Of a stretch of DNA of 64,000 bases, positions 10,885 to 24,165 are shown in pieces. Below the pieces are notes generated by a model. It had not been told where the DNA came from, did not search any database, and saw only the letters and a program-made list of their open reading frames with translations. Each line of letters opens with the position of its first letter. Position 1 is the stretch's first letter. This DNA is from Hypomesus transpacificus (lineage: Eukaryota > Chordata > Actinopteri > Osmeriformes > Osmeridae), in assembly GCF_021917145.1 (NCBI RefSeq), contig NC_061073.1, forward strand, positions 366,223-430,222, given 5' to 3'. The translations under genes were made by a program, and so were the position numbers.

Positions 10885-11306
10885 GGGCAGCTAACTGTGA
10901 TCATCCCTCTGTGGTTACTCTGTTCTTCTAAGATCTTTATGTTCAGCGCTGGCTAAAGTAAACCGCCCGTCTGATTCAAACCAAACACACTCAGACCGTG
11001 TGTCTCTCCTCCTCTCTGTCACTCGCCCTCTGCCAGTCTACCAATCTGGCATGGACCAAGGGGGTCGCTGGGTATTCTGGTGGCTAGGAAATCCACTCCA
11101 GATGTGTCGAAATTGTTCCATACTAATTGCACTGTGTTCCAAACACTGATCAGTATTCTGGGGCAGTCAGAACCAGGCAGGACCAGCCCTCAACGAGTTA
11201 GGTGTGCGGTAGGGGGGAGGGGAGACGCTTCTGGGCTGCCTGCGTCTTACTGGAAGGGAGGGAGGGATAGAGAGCAAGAGAGGAAAAGAGATAGGGATGG
11301 AGAGAG

Positions 11307-11384
<78 letters not shown>

Positions 11385-12090
11385 GAAAAAGAGATGGGTG
11401 ATTATAAGTAGATGCCTACATTTCAGAAGATACTTAAAAATCGATCTGTGGCTGTAAATGACAGGCCTCCTCCCATCAGTAATCAGACTGCCCGAGTCCC
11501 AGACCACAGTCATCAAGCCCATCAACACAGCTAGGGGAGGAAGCACCCATCACAGCTTTCCTCTCATCCTCTCTTTCTGTTTGGTCTCGGGGCTCCTGAT
11601 GAAGCGCTGGCAGGAAGCTGGTGTGATGAACACATCACAGGGTGGATGAAGCGCTGGTCCAGACCTCCACACCACCAGTCTCCTGTTGGGCAACCCAGAA
11701 CCATACCGCAGATATGCTCCCTTATATAGGTGTGTAAAACCGTCACTCCCTGCCTGAAGGCTCCCACATATAGGTGTTTAAAAGTAAAATCCTGTCTTCT
11801 ATACAGACAACTTAGGCAAAATAGGTAAATACATAAAAATGTGTTGCAGTGTCCTATCATTAGAACAAGTAGTATTGTTGTTGAGATGGTGTCTGTGCCG
11901 GTAGGTGAGATGAAATTACACGTAAACAAATGTCTGGTAAATACAAACCTTTCCTTGGCTCTGTTAACTAAAATACTGTTAGAACTTTACACAAAAATGT
12001 TTGGCTAATAAACACATTTTAAGGGAAATAAATTTAACCAAATTGTTAAGCGTGTCCTCTGGACAAAAACAAACTAAATTCTACGAGCAG
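10885..12090. other. Intergenic, GA microsatellite only
   Basis: A (ga)n run lies at about 11310-11382. The rest is unique sequence with no ORF that resembles a protein. Confidence 0.5.
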
Positions 12091-12094
12091 AAAG

Positions 12095-12362
12095 CAGTCC
12101 TCTACAGGCACAGTGTCCTCTACAGGCACAGTGTCCTCTACAGGGGACAGTGTCCTCTACAGGCACAGTGTCCTCTACAGGGGACAGTACAGGGGACAGT
12201 GTCCTCTACAGGCACAGTGTCCTCTACAGGGGACAGTACAGGGGACAGTGTCCTCTACAGGGGACAGTGTCCTCTACAGGCACAGTGTCCTCTACAGGGG
12301 ACAGTGTCCTCTACAGGGGAAAGTGTCCTCTACAGGGACAGTGTCCTCTACAGGGGACAGAA
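12095..12362. repeat. 19-bp minisatellite (agtgtcctctacaggcac)
   Basis: About 14 copies alternating between endings gcac and gggac, with some units shortened to gggacagtacag. Confidence 0.9.
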
Positions 12363-12679
12363 ATGAATGAGTAGCTGGGTCTGTGAGGGATGTGTACTCC
12401 AACACAATCGTAACACGTGTTGGCACAACTGAACACTTTATTACTGTGGCATTGGTAGTTGGCGCTGTGGTGGTCTTTTGAATTGCGTTTCTTCCAAGGT
12501 TTTCACAAAACAGAATTGACCACAAAAAACTGTGTATGTGTATTCTTTATAAAATGTCATAAACTTCCAGATAAACTGTCTAGGCTATAAATATCCCCAC
12601 GTTTAAAGCTGCTATAACGACTCAGCATGTTTTATGGATTAAAAAAATAATTATTCAATGATGGAAATGACTACGGAAA

Positions 12680-13135
12680 CACAAAAACATTCTACCTTCA
12701 GTTTAACACCATACATCATAGATTAAACACCAAATATTAAAACACCAAACTTTATAGATTAAACACCTAGCATATAATTAGATTGAACACCAATCATGGT
12801 AACTATAGCTATATTAAACCAAACATTGTAGCTATTAAACGTCCCATATAACTACAGCAAGATTAAACCAAACGTTTTGACCACAACTAAATCCACAAAA
12901 CATAACTACAGATAGATTCAACCAAACATTATAACTACAGCCTGATTCAACTAAACATTATAACTATACAGTTAGATTCAACTAAACATAATAACTACAG
13001 CTAGATTCAATAACCATCATAACTACAACTAGATTCAACTAAACATTATGCTAGATTCAAACAAACATAATAACTAAAGCTAGATTCATCCAAACATTGT
13101 ATCTTCAGCTAGATTCAACCACAAATGTATCTTAA
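12680..13135. repeat. Degenerate ~30-bp array (aactacagctagattcaac)
   Basis: About 14 diverged copies of a unit with a core like ataactacagctagattcaa followed by c(c/t)aaacatt. It is older than the other arrays in the window. Confidence 0.75.
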
Positions 13136-15180
13136 TATTTTGAATTAGTGATCAATATTACTTGGTTTTCATTCAAACTTTCTTGAACAATAGTTTCAGA
13201 ATGTCCCTATACGCTCAACACACTAAATAGTGAATTACTGATGCAGCTAAAACATAGTAAAAAAAGTCATACTTCAACATTTATGACAAATGGCAAACCC
13301 ATTGTTGCAACACAAGCTGTCAATTACATGGACATGAGGGTGTTCTCCTGCCTCCTCACAGGAGCTGCTAGTGTGCATGCAGCTCTAAACAGGTCCCAAT
13401 TTTAAGACTAAGATAAGGGAAATTAAGATTACGGGTTCAAATTATTTAGTTCAAATATATTTAGTATGCAGTACAGCAGAGTTCAAATAGCGATCTATTT
13501 ATAGACAATAATGTTATATTGTGTGTGGTCAGACAAAGGGGTTTAAAATCAAATCATGTTTAATAAAAAATATAGTTAGTTACAGTGTATTTATTGGTGG
13601 AAAATTTATACACTTAATTTAAACTTGTAAAGCACAAAAAAACTCTCTTTAACTACCGAAAATAATTGGAAAATCACAACTGAACGCAACCATTCAATTG
13701 ACCTTTTCAATACAAGGATTGCAAAGTCTGCTACTCCTCTGGCATGCTCACAAACAAAAGCCCGACTGAGTCTAACTACCTGTATTAGTCCGAATGGTGA
13801 ATATCTGCCTGGAGAAAATACTCCTCAATCAAACAAACCTGTAACTGTCTCATTGTTACTCAGACGTTAGAATCGAACAAGGACTAGGACGGTTTCACGA
13901 GGCATTTCATGCGCGTGTTTTGCCCTTCTGCTGTATCGAACTTGTCGAAAGGCTTTTGAAGACCCCCGACCCCCACCCCTCCCCCCTCTCGATTTCATAC
14001 ACAAACACATCCACCCGCGGTTGGGTATGACGCCCGTGGCGAGGACGGGGAAGGGGTGGGGGCGTGAGGAAACGGGCTGGTGTGCCCTGGAAGTAATTCT
14101 TTCGCCCCAAAACACAAGGTGAAACGGGACCACCGGAGCATCGCACGTGGGACCCGCGCTCTATACATTCCAGAACAGATGGAATCCGAGAGAAGCTCGA
14201 GCACTTGGCGGAATAATTACACCTTCAAGTGGTTTTGATAAAAGCGTTTAAATAGTGTCTTTCTTAACTTTCTTACTAGTTATAGATTGTCCCAAGGCGA
14301 TCCTAAACAGCAGTTTTCCTAGTGAGGATAACTTGCTCCCTGTGAAAGAGCTTTAAAGAGCTTCAGAGTTCAAAACAGCCTGTACTGGACTCGTGATTAA
14401 ATGTTTAATGATTACAATTGTTTTATTAACACTTATTAAACACTTATTTGAAAATCAAAACATAGTCCCATATTGAATACAAGGCATAACACACACAAAG
14501 TTGTAAGTGGAAGCTATTATGATTCATACAAATAAAATGAATATTCATAATTGTTCAAAAGTGAAATTCTTATCAGACACAATTTTCTTTCCAAATTATT
14601 CGTTCATAAATTCATACAAATATACTACGGCAGGGGAGAACTGTCAACCTTCAGAATCATTATTCATAAATTGTGACCAACTGTCTGTTTATGAAAGTTA
14701 CACATACCCCGTTCACATAATGAACTACATAATAATTGTATACTATAAACTTACAAAATATCTATTCAAAATAAAATTTGAATGATCAAACTAAACGATA
14801 TGAACGTAACTAATTTAGCCTAACAATAAAGCGTTTAAAACGAATTATGTTTATAATCCATAGTCTGTAATATCGTCTGTAATAAAAACATTGATTATTT
14901 AAGTTATTAAAACAGTGACCCATGTTTGTGTTTACTAATTAGATTGTAATAAATGATAAATGAAAATATTTGTTATTAAATCGGACACTTGCAAGGCATT
15001 ATGACGCTGGATTCTTCCTAATGCATTTCCAGACATTTCTGAAAAACGAAGTAAGGCCTAGTTATAGACTATTTACACTGATACCAGTCAACTAACATGA
15101 CAGAGTCTAAATAAGTCACATATCATCAACATAGCACAGCTACCACTCGTTCACCCAGCAAGCCCCTGGTAAAAAAGTTT
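13136..15180. other. AT-rich intergenic DNA with a small CpG-rich patch
   Basis: Mostly AT-rich unique sequence. A patch at about 13940-14170 is GC- and CpG-rich and could be regulatory, but I see no recognisable gene in it. Confidence 0.4.
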
Positions 15181-15540
15181 GTGAAAGTGGCCTGACGTCA
15201 CACTCCCACAATGCTCGCGCCCCATAACTCCGCTGCAGCCTGAGCACAGAGCGAGACACTCAGGCCCCGAATATAGAAAAAGTATAGAAAAAAATTTGAA
15301 AAAATAATAAAACAACAGATCGAAGAGAGAAAGTCAGGGAAAGGTGGCGTGGGGTCTCCCGCCGTCGCTTTGCTTCCAGTCCGGATGGATTGTTGCCGGG
15401 TTTCCATAAGAAATTGACAAATGCGGCGCTGGGAACTTTTTGGTGGGTAACTACTCGTTTTCTGAAGACCTCGTAATGTGGCTGCACGTTCTGATGTGTG
15501 CATGTTTTTTTAATAGGATTCGTATCATTACCGCAACTTT
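15181..15540 (+). promoter_or_regulatory. plagl2: Candidate plagl2 promoter and first non-coding exon
   Basis: Contains a perfect CRE palindrome (TGACGTCA) near 15193-15200, then GC-rich sequence with several CpGs and a possible donor (GGTGG|GTAACT) near 15450. It is the best promoter-like sequence upstream of plagl2 on the plus strand, but 21 kb away and unproven. Confidence 0.3.
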
Positions 15541-17530
15541 TTCCTCTCGTTATCGATATATTGACATTCGCAAGAGTTTACTTGTCATGATCATGTTGTT
15601 CTTACTCTGCAGTTGAACCGGGTGGAATTTAGATTATTTTGTGGAAGTAGCCTGTGCTGTAAGCATCGGGCTATTTAATTTTTAATTACGCCGATCGTCT
15701 CCTCACTCGAAGCTTTGTCGATAAATATAAAGTCTGTGTAAATCATTGACACTCTAAACAACATGCACTTTGTCGACGGTGTCTTTGGGATTGTTGATTG
15801 ATGTTCTGTGCAAGTTTTCCTAAAATTGCTGAATTTTAGTCAATTTCCGAATATTTATCATGTTGAGCATGCCATTGCAGAGGAGCGAGGGAGATGTCAG
15901 GGGGAACGTGCCATGGTGTACGCTGAACTTTTGGTAAAAGTAGCCTACATAACATTTGTTCTACTGTGTTTACTCGTGTCATGTCTTATAGCCTAAACTC
16001 GCATGTTGCTCCATTTCTGAGCTCCCGAAAGGTCCAACCAACCTGAGAAGCCTAACTTTCTTCCTTTGATGAAACTCCGTCCAGTCGGTAGTAGGCTATA
16101 GCTATGTGTCGTGTGACATTTGTTTGTCGTTGATTGCGCATGTTTCCGTGCAGGTTGAGATGCTCGTTTTTCTGCTTTCGAAGTGTAACAACAAGCAGAG
16201 CAGCCAGCGGAGCACGAGCTAGCCCGCGAGGCGACTGCCCGCTGCTCTCAGGTGTTGCTGTTGGCTTGATTCTTCATGTTGTTGTTTTGAACGTAATTTT
16301 GTGTTCTATCTCTGCATATCAAACATTTGAATCAACAAGTGATCGTTAATCCTGCACTAAATGATCTACTTTCTCCCTGAAGATGGCTCTGTTTGCCTCG
16401 TCTGAGGAGATGTGTGGTAGTTTTGTGACAGTTAATGTTTGCTTTAGCCTAAGAGCGTAAGCGGACGTCATGCTATCTTTGTCCAACACCTGCAGGCTGC
16501 CTTGAAACCACTGTGTGTATGTGTGTGTGAAAGGGGCAGTAATAATAGGATTCACCAATTAGACATCCCACGTTGTAACTCTTATGACCACAGCAACATT
16601 ATGTACACCACAGATCACCTAGGCCGCTCTCAGCCGCACTACACCCCCCGGGTCCACGCGTGTGCGTGCAGGCCTGTTTGACACTGATACTCCACGTCAA
16701 ATATGAACATGCACTTTGCATAAACAGTAAATTGGGCCACTTTGAGTTTTCTGTCATTTACCGAAACATAGGGTTAGGCGTACACGTGCAGGATAAATAA
16801 CGTAGCCTAGTTATTTAAGTCTTCACTGTTGAGCTGAGATTCCTTTTTGCGTGGAGACTCGCAAGCTCACTCCATCAGGCGCATTTCCAGCGCCTCGAGC
16901 TACATAATAAGGAAATGGAAGTGAGATCGTCACGAGACAATGCCTTTGTTATTGACATGTTTCTGTGCAAGTTGAGACTCATGTGTTTCTGCTTCCGCCT
17001 CTTATAGTTCAATCTGTTCAGGAGAGGAACTTTACTCAGCAGCTTTTAGTGGTTGGAGGGCTGTACAAAACATCTTAGCTTTTGTGATTGCGAGAATGTG
17101 TGTGTGTGAGAGTGTGCGTGTAGTAGAATTGTGTTATCAACATGGAGTGAGGGAGAAAGAGTGTGTGTGAGGGAGAGAGAGTGTGTGTGAGGGAGAGAGT
17201 TCACACACACTCTTGTGCTCGTGTGTAATTCATCATGTGTGTTCGTGTAAAAGTGTTGTCAAGTTGTTGCTGTGTACTGTATGTGTGTGTGTACTGTGTG
17301 TGTGTGAATTACATGTGTGTTTTTCTCCATGTGTGTATGTGTGGCAGACCGAGGGAGGTCTCCTCCCTGTCCCACAATGCAGTGCACCTCTGCGGGCAGT
17401 GGGCTGATTACCATGAGAAAGGAGCATCATGGGTATTGTGTGTGTGTGTGGGGGGGGTGGCCCTCACTGGGGTGTGTGTGTGTGTGTATCCAAAGAAGAA
17501 TCGGAAAGGCTCTGATCCCTCTTTGTGTTT
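15541..17530. other. Gene-poor stretch, possible plagl2 intron 1
   Basis: No supported coding sequence. A ~40-base motif beginning catgtttc(c/t)gtgca(g/a)gttgaga occurs at about 16139 and 16957, a diverged duplication. GT-rich simple sequence occupies 17095-17340 and 17430-17500. Confidence 0.45.
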
Positions 17531-17534
17531 CTTC

Positions 17535-17835
17535 ACCTTCTGAGAGAAGAGGAGAGAGAGGGGGGAGAGGAAGGGGGAGAGAGGGGGGAGAGAAAAGGGG
17601 ATGGGGAGAGGAAGGGGGAGAGAGAGGGGGGAGAGAGGGATGGGGGAGAGGAAGGGGGAGAGAGAGAGGGATGGGGGAGAGAGAGAGGGGGATGGGGGAG
17701 AGGAAGGGGGAGAAAGAGGGGGGGAGAGAGAGAGGGGGATGGGGGAGAGGAAGGGGAGAGAGAGAGAGGAAGGAGTGTGGTAGAGTACTGGAGGGGGAGG
17801 AGAGAGATGGGGGATGGGCAGGGGGAGGGAGAGTG
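17535..17835. repeat. GA-rich simple repeat
   Basis: Imperfect gagagaggggga/gatggggga units, purine on the plus strand. Confidence 0.85.
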
Positions 17836-18116
17836 GGACACTGGGTTCATGCTAGAATGTGAGTTAGCAGAGTGGAGGCTAGATTATAGCTCTATTTATT
17901 ATTTTCTCCAGGCAGCAAGACACAAACATGGCCTCTTGAGCCTAATACCTTGTCTCTCAAACAGCGTGTGTGTTTGCCTTCATGCGTGTGAGTGTGTGTG
18001 TCTATTCTTAAATTCCAGGCAAGGAGTTTGAATACTGTATATTTATTTATGTTATATATGTTTCACACAGTAGCTGAAGTGCCAGTTTAATTTGGTAGTA
18101 GGTGTCTGGTCACTCA

Positions 18117-18240
18117 TTTAACCACTAACAGCAAGGGAGAGAGACATAGGCCACTAACTAGGAGCAAGGGAGAGAGACAGAGGCCACTAACTAGGAGCAA
18201 GGGAGAGAGACAGAGGCCACCAACTAAGAGCAAGATGGAT
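18117..18240. repeat. ~33-bp tandem repeat
   Basis: Four copies with the core ccactaactaggagcaaggg followed by agagagacagagg. Confidence 0.85.
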
Positions 18241-18292
18241 AGAGAAGGAGGGATGGAGAGAGATTAGATCGGGACCTAGTTCAGATGCCTAG

Positions 18293-18620
18293 TATTCCCT
18301 CTAACCCTGGTATCCCTCTAACCCTGGTATCCCTCTAACCCTGGTATCCCTCTAACCCTGGTATTCCTCTAACCCTGGTATCCCTCTAACCCTGGTATCC
18401 CTCTAACCCTGGTATTCCTCTAACCCTGGTATCCCTCTAACTCTGGTATCCCTCTAACCCTGGTATCCCTCTAACCCTGGTATTCCTCTAACTCTAACCC
18501 TGGTATCCCTCTAACCCTGGTATTCCTCTAACCCTGGTATCCCTCTAACCCTGGTATTCCTCTAACTCTAACCCTGGTATCCCTCTAACCCTGGTATCCC
18601 TCTAACCCTGGTATCCCTAG
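18293..18620. repeat. 16-bp minisatellite (accctggtatccctct)
   Basis: About 20 copies, a few with tattcctct or with an extra aactcta insert. Confidence 0.95.
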
Positions 18621-18769
18621 CTCCCCTAGAAGGTGGGACTTTCATCTTGGTTCTGGAGTTTATTTGCATTAGTCAGTTGAGTAGAGAGTTCCACCAGACA
18701 AGCACACAACCATGATCTATAGACACGGAGCACAGACACTGCTGCAAAGTCTCTCTGAGGCATGAAGGT

Positions 18770-19155
18770 CAGAGGTCGCGTTGCCACTCGTCCCGTATTG
18801 AAAAATAAAATGCACCGTCCCTTACTTATGTTACCTTTTCACATGCTTGGAATAACATGAGAAATAATAAAACCAAGAGTTTCATGAGACATTGAAGTAT
18901 CCGATTGCCAGGCAAGCTGTCTGTCACCGTCACTCAACGTCATGGTTGCCCTGGTTACTCAAAGTCAGGCCCGTAGCTTTAAAAAATGCCAGCCAATAAC
19001 TGTACCTTCGGCCCAAGTCCGCCTATAAAGCGAAAGAGGCTGTCAAAATACGGAAATGGGTCAGTCCCGTCATGGGAAATAAATTCAAGGCAAACTGTAC
19101 AGTTTGCCACAGTTTATTTTCCATCGCCCATGGTGGCCTGTCCAAGTAGAGAGGG
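18770..19155 (+). pseudogene. Relic of a transposon-type zinc-finger protein
   Basis: The plus frame at about 19055-19150 encodes KWVSPVMGNKFKANCTVCHS followed by LFSIAHGGLSK and a stop. This resembles the C-x2-C finger at the N-terminus of hAT-like or domesticated transposase proteins of fish, where the HGGLSD part leads to a final histidine. The finger is cut by the stop and no transposase body follows. Family assignment is tentative. Confidence 0.4.
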
Positions 19156-19324
19156 TCAATGATGATTGTAATGACTTGGCATCCTAATAATACAGTTACC
19201 TCCTTGATCTCTTAAAGGAGCTCTGCCCTTTTAACAACAGTTGTTCTGATCAGCTTGACAGCGAAACATATATGATTCAGAACTAAATGCAAATTGTTAA
19301 TTTATGTTCACAACTAATTAGGAT

Positions 19325-20870
19325 TCCTCCGTCAGAAGGAACCCTGGTGTAATTGTTGGTATTATTATTATTAGGGTTCCTCTGGTAGGAGGGAACTTAT
19401 TGTTTTTGTTAGTATTCTTCTTATTATTATTTTTCTTCTCCTTGCGCCCCAATATCTCAAAAAGTCCCTGGTCATAAATGTTCTAATTTGGCTCATTGAT
19501 ACTACATCCGAGTGGGTACCCCCATACCAAATATGACATTTGACTGTAAGGGACACCACAGGACACGCCCAAAAGTCCACTTTTCAAAGTGATGACATTT
19601 CCACCCCATTGCTCCATTTCTTCTGAAACTTGGTATGCATGCCTTATTTTTCATGAGGAACAAAAAAGCCTCAAAGACCCATAAGGTCCGCCATGATGGA
19701 TTTTCCTGTACAGTGATAATTTTGGAAAACCTTCAAAATTCCTCTTCTCTTGAACCAAAGGTCTAATTGACTTGACATTTTGTACAGATGTGTATCATTG
19801 ATGTATTTAAAAACGTTACGTAAGACAATTGAATCAAATACAAAATGGCTGAAAGGGGTGTATTTATGTAAAGGTCCACATTGCCTCAATATGTTTGTGT
19901 CACTAAATCAAATGTATTTTTGAAGGGTGGTTCAAACCTTATAGGCTTTAAGGTGACAAGGCCCTGAAGTACCATGCAAAGTTTCACCTTGATATGTCAA
20001 AATATGACTGAATTACAGTTGTTTGAGCTTGGACCAAATCTGACAATGCTTGCCTTATTTTATTATCCTGTTACTGAACATGGCAAAGTCCAGATCTGGG
20101 AATGGCTCAATTGGGTGAGATGTTGTGCTGGTAAACGTAGGGTTGTAGGTTTAAACCAGTCAAAGGAAAAAATTTGGGGGGGGGGGGTACAGAACGGTTT
20201 CTAGTCTTCCAGTCAATCCTCCGGTTGTAAAACATAGCAATGAGTGTTTATTTTAGACCATAACAACACTCCGATCATCTGTTTAGCGAGACTGTGTAAA
20301 CCACTGCGAAACAAGACCGGTTTACCACAGTAGCTAGCTACTTGGAGTCTATGCATGGTAGTATCAGATTCACAACCAAGTTAGCTTTAATTAAGTATAT
20401 TGATTGTTCAGGTGGATCCCTTGCCTGTTGCGCACATTTATTTCAGTAACCTAAGCCAGGACAAATTGCCACTGATGTTAGGCATCAGGCATTTCCTTCC
20501 ATGACAAGTTATGGCACCCCAAAAAACCTTTTATAGCCCTGTGAGTAAGCTATTCTTTACAGAAGCAACCCAGAACATCCCGTTGTCCAGTTTTATGTCC
20601 CATATATAAATAGGACTAAACTACTGCTATTTAAACTTTAACCAATTCTGACAATGCTTGCCATTGAAGAAATTTCTTATTTTCTGATAGAAAAACTGAA
20701 CAATCAAATGTCTAAGTCTGTGAATGGCTTAGTAGGATGAGACGCAGTGCTGATGTGGGAAGGGTGCTCGGTTCTAATCCAGTCAGAGGTATAAACTTTA
20801 TATTTTATTCATACAGAAATTACAGTTTCAAGTCTTCTGGTTAATCCCAGTGTAACTCTCTATTATGTTA
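19325..20870. mobile_element. Composite dispersed repeat with two tRNA-like modules
   Basis: Starts near gttcctctggtaggaggg. Two diverged copies of a module follow, at about 20026-20215 and 20640-20860. Each has the lead-in ctgacaatgcttgcc, then a tRNA-like body with B-box-like GGTTTAAACC (20149-20158) or GGTTCTAATCC (20770-20780), then a similar trailer (tctagtcttccagtcaatcc and a variant). It looks like a non-coding retroelement or MITE family; I cannot name it. Confidence 0.5.
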
Positions 20871-20904
20871 ATTTTAGAGTATGCAGCTCTATTTGTTAAT
20901 TACT

Positions 20905-21000
20905 AGTGCTGTCAAACGATTAAAATATTTAATCGCGATTAATCGCATTAATGTAATACTTAACTCGCGATTAATCACACATTTTTATGTATTCTAAATG
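20905..21000. repeat. Dispersed repeat containing aatcgcgattaatcgcatta
   Basis: A self-complementary motif (taatcgcgattaatcgcatt) follows gtgctgtcaaacgattaa. I recognise this as a sequence common in fish genomes, probably the edge of a DNA transposon. The family is uncertain. Confidence 0.4.
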
Positions 21001-21253
21001 TCCATTGATTTCTTTTTGTCCCACAATTTTTCTCATTTTGATGCTCTTATCAACATGGAAAAGTGGATCGGATTGCTTAGTGCAAATGTTTTTTTTATTG
21101 AAAACAACATTGCAATCGCCTGGCTTTGATGAGGGGACGGAGACTTCACATCAGCTGTGTGCTTGGCCATCAAGTGGTATTTCTCTTTTTTTTGGCATGG
21201 CGAGGTATCTACAAATATGCGGTAAAACATGAGGTAAAAGCGCAGATTTTCTG

Positions 21254-22040
21254 TTGCGGGAACTGAAAATGGCAAATTGCGCTTTTCCGTGTCATGCATA
21301 TGCTTTCACGGGAGGGTCAAGGGGAAAGTGGGAGTTTCCCATAAAGAAATTGGAGGGGATGCGTAAAGCGTGCCTAATTATGTATTCCGCAGTATGTACA
21401 GAAACCGCCCGTGAAAGTGTGCCTCTATTTTGCGGTGAAAATTCTGCGCCTCTTAAAAGCAGGTGTAGACTTGGGTGCATGCGGGTTTCCTCTCATATGC
21501 CTCCTTGTGAAATGACAGCAGTAATCCGAGCAAGACGAACACATAGGCCGAGGAGACTTTCTGAAAGGATTTTTGCCATAAGGATCACACTTTTTCAGTT
21601 GAGTGAACATGAAATCATTACGCGTTACAGATTAAGCAGCCATGCAATATTACAGTTACTGGAATTTGTAATTTCGTTCCAGATTGCATTTTTTTGTGTC
21701 AGTGTGGAATTCCGGCCTTGTATAATATTTAAATTCCCTCGTTACCCCATGAACAAGCACATCAATTTCGTTATCACTAAATCTTTGTTTTTGCAGTTTT
21801 GACTTTGGGGGCTGATCCTTAATAGAAAGAGAGAAGAAGGCCCCTTCAATTGTGCGTTTAAATACTCGCAATGTACGGTATAGTGGGCGGAGAAAGGCGC
21901 TGATTACCCGATGAACTGCACGTTTCGTAAATACGATGTAAACTGAAGTATCACAGTGTGCGGAATCTGCGGATTGGCCATGGCACTAATAACGCTACGT
22001 TTGCAATTGTATGTACATGAGGCCCTCTGTGTTTCTATTT
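21254..22040 (+). pseudogene. PIF/Harbinger-like transposase fragment
   Basis: The plus frame from about 21520 to 21670 encodes RPRRLSERIFAIRITLFQLS followed by EHEIITRYRLSSHAILQLLE. This matches the N-terminal pattern of Harbinger nucleases (R-x-F, then a D/E-E-x-I-x-RYRL segment before the catalytic region). The catalytic DDE part is absent and the frame ends at 21802. Upstream codons do not form a recognisable domain. Confidence 0.5.
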
Positions 22041-22316
22041 CTGTTGTAAACCACCCTCGATAGACTTACAGCTATGAAGCCATGCTATAATCTTGATGGG
22101 ATTCTGGAGCCCAAAGAATGGTGAAGCTGTGACACCAGGCTAGCTATCTTCCAACTCTAATGAACTCATAGCTCACAGTACTTCTCCCTGAATGACAGCT
22201 GCTGCAGAAAAACACAAGCTGCTTGTGGTCTGGTTTTTGTTTTAGCCAAGTTACCTATTCTTTTTCCAGAGAAACCTCTTGCAATTTTTCAGCCCTTGTT
22301 AGTTTGGAGAGTAGCT

Positions 22317-22700
22317 AGTAGGTCCTGCTAGGTGAGCTAGCTAACCGACTAACCTAGCTGGCTAAGCTAGCTGGCTAAGTTAATGAGGTGAACTGGCCAA
22401 GCTAGCTGGCTAAGTTAACGAGGTGAGCTGGCTAAGCTAGCTGGCTAAGTTAACAAGGTGAGCTGGCTAACCTAGCTGGCTAAGTTAATGAGGTGAGCTG
22501 GCTAACCTAGCTGGCTAAGTTAATGAGGTGAGCTGGCTAACCTAGCTGGCTAAGTTAATGAGGTGAGCTGGCTAAGCTAGCTGGCTAAGTTAATGAGGTG
22601 AGCTGGCTAACCTAGCTGGCTAAGTTAATGAGGTGAGCTGGCTAAGCTAGCTGGCTAAGTTAACGAAGTGAGCTCGCTAACCGGTTTAAGTTAGCTAGGT
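22317..22700. repeat. 37-bp minisatellite rich in AGCT/GCTAGC
   Basis: About nine copies with the core gctagctggctaagttaatg followed by aggtgagctggctaa(c/g). Confidence 0.95.
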
Positions 22701-23470
22701 GAACAAATTAGCTAGCTACATTGTTTATGCAATTCTGTGTGATACTTTATAGATTACTTTATAGAATACAGCAAAATATGCAGATAGTGAGATTTTACGT
22801 TTGATTTGTTGAATGTACTTTATATATATATACTGTATATTTATAATATAATGTATTACATTGATATATTTATTATAAAATGTATTTATACTTTATAATA
22901 TATAATATGTTATATTTATATTATATAATTTAATGTATTTTGCGGCGCCTGTTTCAGTTTCCCTCACTGCTTTCTCGTTTTGAGCAAATTTTGAGATCAG
23001 AAAGTCATCTAAAAACAAACCCGTATTACTTTGTGTAATTAACTGATAATATTTCACCTCTTTTGTTCGATTGGTGCATTTCTAATTTAGTTAAAGTTAA
23101 CCTTGCTAATATAAACAAGTAAGACAAATAAACCAAACAGCTTTATCAAGCAACGGCTTGAAACGCAACCTCTTCTGATAATAATAATTTGAATTTTTAA
23201 AAACTGATACTAATTACCAGAAGTTTTTTTTAGGCCCCAGAACTTACCACATAAAACATAATTTTCTTCTTTTAAATATGTAACACACTCCTGCCTAGAC
23301 CCATACTACACATTTGTTTCACATACATAACACACAGACACACATTCTTACACACACACAGAAACACATTCCTACACACACTCTCAGCAGTGGAAGGATG
23401 GAGTTGTCGGTGAGCACATTCTGCCAGGCTGTGCAGTATGCAAGGCTAAAATAGTAGCTGCACGCTAGAT
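22701..23470. other. AT-rich intergenic sequence
   Basis: A palindromic ATATA/TATAAT-rich stretch lies at 22795-22940 and a short CA-rich segment at 23330-23385. Nothing else is recognised. Confidence 0.5.
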
Positions 23471-23474
23471 GCTT

Positions 23475-23740
23475 GAACCACATACTTCCTCTCTCCTTCT
23501 CCCTCCCTCACTCCCCTCTCTTTCTCCTTCTCCCTCCCTCTCGCTCACTCCCCTCTACCTCCTCCCTCTCTCCCCCTATCCCCTCTCTCCTCCCTCTTTC
23601 CCTGGTCTCTCTCCCTCCTCCCTTACCTCTCCTCCCTCTCCCTGGTCTCTCTCCCCCTCCCTCTCTCCCTGGTCTCTCTGCTCCTCCGTCTCTCTCCTCC
23701 TCCCTCTCTGTCCTCTATCCCTTCCCCTCTCTCTCTAAAT
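23475..23740. repeat. CT-rich simple repeat
   Basis: Degenerate ctccctctc tract with recurring tccctggtctctct. Confidence 0.85.
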
Positions 23741-24099
23741 GTAACAGGTACACACATCTCTGCTGGACAGGAAGTCATGTGACTTTGATCTGCCGTATAA
23801 TTGGTTCAGTGTGCACCAACCAAGAGTTGCTGTCAGTTGAGTCAGCGAATCACAGGAAACCTGATACAGAGAGAGAGAGGAAGAAAGAAAGAGCGAGCGA
23901 GAGGGAGAAAGAATAAAGAAATAGTCTAAATGGGCAGGTAAAAGAGTGAGAGGGTAGACACAGTACGGACCATAATAATCCATATCTTAGTTCTGATTCA
24001 TCTTCCCTCTTTACTGTCATGTCCCCTTTCTTTCGTCCTCTTTCTCACACTGACCTCAAGTATCCTGCTCTCTTATATCCTCTCTTCTCTTTTCCTTTC

Positions 24100-24103
24100 T
24101 TCT

Positions 24104-24164
<61 letters not shown>

Positions 24165-24165
24165 C
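24100..24165. repeat. CT microsatellite
   Basis: Nearly pure (ct)n. Confidence 0.9.
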
